A DNA stretch of 64,000 nucleotides from Mycolicibacterium sp. MU0050 (GTDB lineage Bacteria; Actinomycetota; Actinomycetes; Mycobacteriales; Mycobacteriaceae). The notes below the pieces were generated by a model that did no database searches, was not told the origin of the DNA, and saw only the letters and a program-made list of their open reading frames with translations. The DNA lies in contig NZ_OY726395.1 in assembly GCF_963378085.1 (NCBI RefSeq), forward strand, positions 3,906,001-3,970,000, written 5' to 3'. A program made the translations under genes and the position numbers. Positions 60,050 through 64,000 of this stretch are shown here, in pieces. Position 1 is the stretch's first letter. Every line of letters begins with the position of its first letter.

Positions 60050-60648
60050 GATTCGGCTGCCAGCCGCTGCACCAAGGGCAGCAGGTCCTCGGCGAGCAGT
60101 TCCCGCAGGAACACCGCCGCCACCCGGTGCTGGCGGTCGAGCACGATGGTCGACGGGATCGCCGAGGTCGGATACCGGCCGCCGAAGGCGATCATGGTGC
60201 GCATCGGCGGATCGTAGATCGACGGGAACGTGATGTTGCGGTCCAGGATGAAATCCTTGGCCGCGTCACGGTCGTTGTCCCGCACGTCGATTCCGAGGAA
60301 CGCCACGCCCTGATCGCGGGTGGCGTCGTAAACCTCCTGCAGCTGCGTCATCTCGGTGCGGCACGGACCGCACCACTGCCCCCAGACGTTGATCACCACG
60401 ACGTCACCGGCGAACTCCTCGAGCGAACGCTCCCGCTCGGGGTCCATCAGGTCGGGGCCGCGGATGGGGCCGGGCTGCCCGCGCGATTCCGGCGGGTCGT
60501 AGAAGATGTCGGTCTTCCCGCCGGGTGCGACGAACTCGAACGTGCCGCCCTGGGCGACGGCGTCGTCCCCGGTGGCGCAGCCGGACAGCGCCAGGCAGCC
60601 GGCCAACGCCAGCGCCAGCAGCGCGAAGATCCGACTGCGCAGGCTCAC
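60046..60648 (-). CDS. ResA/DsbE-like thioredoxin lipoprotein
   Basis: 200 residues. The signal peptide ends in LSGC with a lipobox Cys near residue 23, so it is a lipoprotein. Thioredoxin fold with the active site VWGQWCGPCRTEM. By operon position it receives electrons from CcdA and reduces the heme-binding cysteines of apocytochrome c. GTG 60648 overlaps the mutase stop as GTGA. The open frame extends further upstream within the mutase gene. Confidence 0.91.
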   Translation of the reverse strand: MSLRSRIFALLALALAGCLALSGCATGDDAVAQGGTFEFVAPGGKTDIFYDPPESRGQPGPIRGPDLMDPERERSLEEFAGDVVVINVWGQWCGPCRTEMTQLQEVYDATRDQGVAFLGIDVRDNDRDAAKDFILDRNITFPSIYDPPMRTMIAFGGRYPTSAIPSTIVLDRQHRVAAVFLRELLAEDLLPLVQRLAAES

Positions 60649-61256
60649 AAGCCGGCCGCCGGTTCCGAATACGACACGTCGGTCAGCCGGTCGTCGGTGA
60701 ACGTGAAGGTGGTCAACGACGCCAGGTTGCACTGCCGTCGGCGCGGGTCGTGCGCCAGCCGGACGCCCTGCATGTGCCGGCGCAGCGTCTCCACCGGCAG
60801 CTGGTGGCTGACGCACACCACCTCGCGGCCCTCACCCTTGAGCCGGGCTCGCTCCAGCGCGGCGGACATCCGCGCGGCGATCTCCCGGTACGGCTCGCCC
60901 CACGACGGCGTGAACGGGTTGCGGACCTGCCACCAAACCTTGGGGTGACGCCACACCCCGTCGCCGGGCGACATCCGCTTGCCCTCGAAGAAGTTCGCCG
61001 ATTCGATCAGGTCCTCGTCGGTGCCGATGGACAACCCGTGCCGGGCCGCGATCGGCGCCGCGGTCTCCTGCGCGCGCTGCAGCGGGGAGGCGATGACCAC
61101 GGCGATGTCGTTGTTGCCCAACGCATCCGCCACCGCCCGCGCCTGGGCCTGCCCGCGATCGGACAGCCGGTAACCGGGCAGCCGTCCGTAGAGCACTCCC
61201 TCGGGGTTGTGCACCTCACCGTGGCGCATCACGTGGACGCGCGTCGTCACCGTCAA
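60645..61256 (-). CDS. Phosphoglycerate mutase-family phosphatase (Rv0525-like)
   Basis: 203 residues. Histidine-phosphatase superfamily: VHVMRHGEVHNPEGVLYGR with the catalytic RHGE, SPLQRAQETAAPIAARHG, and VVCVSHQLPVETLRRHM with the second His. Broad-specificity phosphatase; substrate unknown. TTG 61256 is one base after the hemL stop; GTG 61250 (VTTRVHVM) is an alternative. Between hemL and the thioredoxin gene, all overlapping. Confidence 0.86.
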   Translation of the reverse strand: MTVTTRVHVMRHGEVHNPEGVLYGRLPGYRLSDRGQAQARAVADALGNNDIAVVIASPLQRAQETAAPIAARHGLSIGTDEDLIESANFFEGKRMSPGDGVWRHPKVWWQVRNPFTPSWGEPYREIAARMSAALERARLKGEGREVVCVSHQLPVETLRRHMQGVRLAHDPRRRQCNLASLTTFTFTDDRLTDVSYSEPAAGL

Positions 61257-61257
61257 C

Positions 61258-62571
<1,314 letters not shown>

Positions 62572-62617
62572 CAGTGTCCCAGGACCGTGGCCGGCGGCAA
62601 CTACAGGGTGTAGTTGC

Positions 62618-63013
62618 TCAGGCGGGGCTCAGCTTGAAGACCGGGTGATCCGCCGCGTCCGGCAGATCCCGAAAGTAGCCCTCGACCACCTTTCCCAGTT
62701 TGGATCGGTAGGCCTCGATGATCGCCGGGCGGGCGTCCACGGGGATCTCGACAGCGGTATAGCGGGATAGCCCCGAGCGGTTGCGCAGGCCGACCTGCGG
62801 GGTCGCCCGCACGTTCTTGACCCAGTGCGATTCGCCGCGGGTGGAAACCACGTATCGGTCGCCGTCGACGACGATGGTCGCGACCGGGATCTTCTGCGGT
62901 TCACCGGTGGTGCGTCGCGTGACGGTGAGGGTCTCGGCGCCGGCCAGTCCGGTCGCCATCGCGATCCGGTTGAGGACCTTGGCGGTAAACCAGTTCTGCT
63001 TCAGGTAGGCCAT
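62618..63013 (-). CDS. DUF385 deazaflavin-dependent nitroreductase-family protein
   Basis: 131 residues from ATG 63013 (MAYLKQNWF). F420-binding split barrel: [55 protein letters not shown]. The 30-codon upstream extension of the frame contains the terminator region and is not needed. Function unknown. Two relatives are in the window. Confidence 0.85.
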   Translation of the reverse strand: MAYLKQNWFTAKVLNRIAMATGLAGAETLTVTRRTTGEPQKIPVATIVVDGDRYVVSTRGESHWVKNVRATPQVGLRNRSGLSRYTAVEIPVDARPAIIEAYRSKLGKVVEGYFRDLPDAADHPVFKLSPA

Positions 63014-63062
63014 TTCCCAAGTTTGGCTGGACTGCAAAGACCCGCGCAATGGTCGCGGGACA

Positions 63063-63094
63063 AAGTAAAACACCGCCGGCATGAGCCAGCGGTG
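63063..63094 (-). terminator. Intrinsic terminator after the hemophore-related gene
   Basis: On the minus strand, CACCGCTGGC-TCAT-GCCGGCGGTG forms a 10-base-pair stem with one G-U-type pair (63094-63071), followed at once by TTTTACT. It lies 18 bases after the stop of the hemophore-related gene, in its direction. A second small stem (63041-63059, CCCGCG/CGCGGG) follows. Confidence 0.68.
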
Positions 63095-63111
63095 CTTCAC
63101 CAAATCTCAGG

Positions 63112-63489
63112 TCAGAACTGGCCGCAGGTGTCCAGGACGGTCCGCATGGCAGCGATCTTCGCCTGGCCCTCGGGGGATTCCTTCCATTCGCGCATCTTCT
63201 CGCGCTTCTCGGGGCTGATCTCGCCCTTCTCGGCGCGCTTCTGCTCGGCCTTGGCCTTACGCTCCTCGACCGGCATGTTGAGGATGCGCTCGAACTTGGC
63301 CATCTTCTCGGGGTTGGCGGCCAGGTCGGGCGCGTGCTGCTGGGCGGCCGCCTGGAACTGGGCGTAGCTACAGGTGGTGTCGAGCAGGCCGCCGTGTGGT
63401 TGCGCGCCCGCGGCGCCGGCGCCGAACAGGAGACCGGCGGCGGCCAGGCCCGCCACGGTCGCGATCAACGGGGTGCGTTTGCCAGCCAA
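63112..63489 (-). CDS. Hemophore-related secreted protein
   Basis: 125 residues. Sec signal peptide (residues 1-30, AGLAAAGLLFGAGAAGAQP) with the mature helical domain beginning DTTCSYAQFQAAAQQHAPDLAANPE and closing MRTVLDTCGQF, so two cysteines sit at the ends of the mature helical part. The pattern Cys-Ser-Tyr plus a charged four-helix region and a last cysteine is that of proteins called hemophore-related in mycobacteria. A highly charged stretch (KAKAEQKRAEKGEISPEKREKMREWK) lies between. TTG 63489 has GAAGGGAC upstream. Heme binding is not demonstrable from sequence. Confidence 0.72.
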   Translation of the reverse strand: MAGKRTPLIATVAGLAAAGLLFGAGAAGAQPHGGLLDTTCSYAQFQAAAQQHAPDLAANPEKMAKFERILNMPVEERKAKAEQKRAEKGEISPEKREKMREWKESPEGQAKIAAMRTVLDTCGQF

Positions 63490-63508
63490 GGTGAGTGTCC
63501 CTTCTGCG

Positions 63509-63548
63509 ATTGTGGCCGGGCCACAATATTGTTGTTGTCCTTCAACAA
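63509..63548. promoter_or_regulatory. Nested palindromes upstream of the hemophore-related gene
   Basis: ATTGTGGCC-G-GGCCACAAT (63509-63527) is a perfect 19-base inverted repeat; ACAATATTGT (63523-63532) overlaps it; TTGTTG-TCCTT-CAACAA (63532-63548) follows. The minus-strand -10-like TATTGT (63528-63523) lies inside the overlap. A metal- or heme-responsive regulator is an attractive but unproven guess. It does not match the IdeR box as I know it. Confidence 0.55.
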
Positions 63549-63577
63549 GTTAACCAACGGCCTCGTTTCAGCAGGTC

Positions 63578-63994
63578 TTGGCCTTATCGCCGATGCAAGG
63601 TTTCATGGACGCCATGCAACTTCCGCAGTGGCTGGCCCGATTGAACCGGTACGTGACGAACCCGATCCAGCGGCTTTGGGCCGGCCGGGCCCCGACCTTC
63701 GGCATCCTCGAGCACGTGGGCCGCAAGTCGGGCAAGCCCTATCGCACCCCGTTGACCGTGTTCTCCACCGATGAGGGCGTCGCCATCCTGTTGACCTACG
63801 GGCCCGACCGGGACTGGCTGAAGAACATCACCGCGGCCGGCGGCGGTCAGCTGACGCGCCGTGGTCGTACCTTCTCGGTGGTCGACCCGCGGGTGGTCAG
63901 CAAGGCAGAGGCCGCGCCCCTGATCAAAGGCCGGGGCAAGAACCTGTTTCCGCGGCTGCCGTTCGAGAATGCGGTGCTGCTGCGCCGCGAGTAG
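63578..63994 (+). CDS. DUF385 deazaflavin-dependent nitroreductase-family protein
   Basis: 138 residues if TTG 63578 is used; ATG 63593 and ATG 63605 (MDAMQLPQWLARL) are alternatives and 63605 is the likeliest. F420-type split barrel: PTFGILEHVGRKSGKPYRTPLTVFSTDEGVAILLTYGPDRDWLKNITAAGGGQLTRRGRTF has the same GRKSGKP and DWLKN features as the other two. The gene is complete and ends 6 bases before the window end. Function unknown. Confidence 0.84.
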   Translation: MALSPMQGFMDAMQLPQWLARLNRYVTNPIQRLWAGRAPTFGILEHVGRKSGKPYRTPLTVFSTDEGVAILLTYGPDRDWLKNITAAGGGQLTRRGRTFSVVDPRVVSKAEAAPLIKGRGKNLFPRLPFENAVLLRRE

Positions 63995-64000
63995 CGGAGC

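Overview
The window is high-GC actinobacterial DNA that I read as a non-tuberculous Mycobacterium (Mycolicibacterium type). From about 10 kb to 62.6 kb the gene order matches, in reverse, the M. tuberculosis block I remember as Rv0524 (hemL) to Rv0563 (htpX): hemL, phosphoglycerate mutase, thioredoxin, ccdA, resB, ccsB, MinD-like, menA, pnp, menE, glyoxalase, SDR, menB, fadD8, menC, bpoC, menD, DUF3592, mgtA, menG, menJ, grcC1, htpX. That assignment rests on recognition of protein families and order, not on a search. Two mce loci, many RTG starts without Shine-Dalgarno sequences and the strong GC bias fit the same group.

Region by region. 1-9.7 kb: the end of a first mce operon (yrbEA cut by the window edge, a frameshifted yrbEB, mceA-F, an Mce-associated membrane protein, then a secreted MPT64-like protein). 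9.7-12.9 kb: htpX, a polyprenyl diphosphate synthase and the menaquinone reductase menJ. 12.9-25.4 kb: a TetR regulator with two HTH domains (Mce3R-like) divergent from a second, complete mce operon that ends in two MpaB/DUF2236 oxygenase genes. 25.4-35 kb: menG, an SDR, mgtA, a thioredoxin-like lipoprotein, then DUF3592-menD-bpoC, with a DJ-1 gene and a GlxA-type AraC regulator between bpoC and menC. 34.8-42.5 kb: accessory catabolic genes (fused FAD/Fe-S dehydrogenase with its GntR regulator, fadD8 behind a KstR-like box, an NtaA-type monooxygenase, an acyl-CoA-dehydrogenase-like gene broken by an in-frame stop). 42.5-52.8 kb: menB, menE and menA with small enzymes, an AzlCD exporter, a two-component system, a nitronate monooxygenase and MTA phosphorylase. 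52.8-55.4 kb: an HTH/Clp-N pair divergent from a kinase-like gene, and small membrane proteins. 55.4-62.6 kb: a MinD-like ATPase, then the tightly overlapping hemL-PGM-thioredoxin-ccdA-resB-ccsB operon for heme and cytochrome c maturation. 62.6-64 kb: two DUF385 proteins around a hemophore-related gene.

How they work together: menD, menC, menE, menB, menA, menG and menJ, with the prenyl synthase grcC1, cover most of menaquinone synthesis and tailoring, next to cytochrome c maturation and heme synthesis, so the conserved backbone is a respiratory-chain assembly region. The mce operons (lipid import) and the catabolic genes are accessory insertions in it. No stretch over 300 bases lacks a gene; the longest intergenic region (14184-14474) is described. 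I saw no rRNA, tRNA, CRISPR array, insertion sequence or phage gene. A small dispersed repeat of about 60 bp occurs three times between 24.5 and 27.2 kb.
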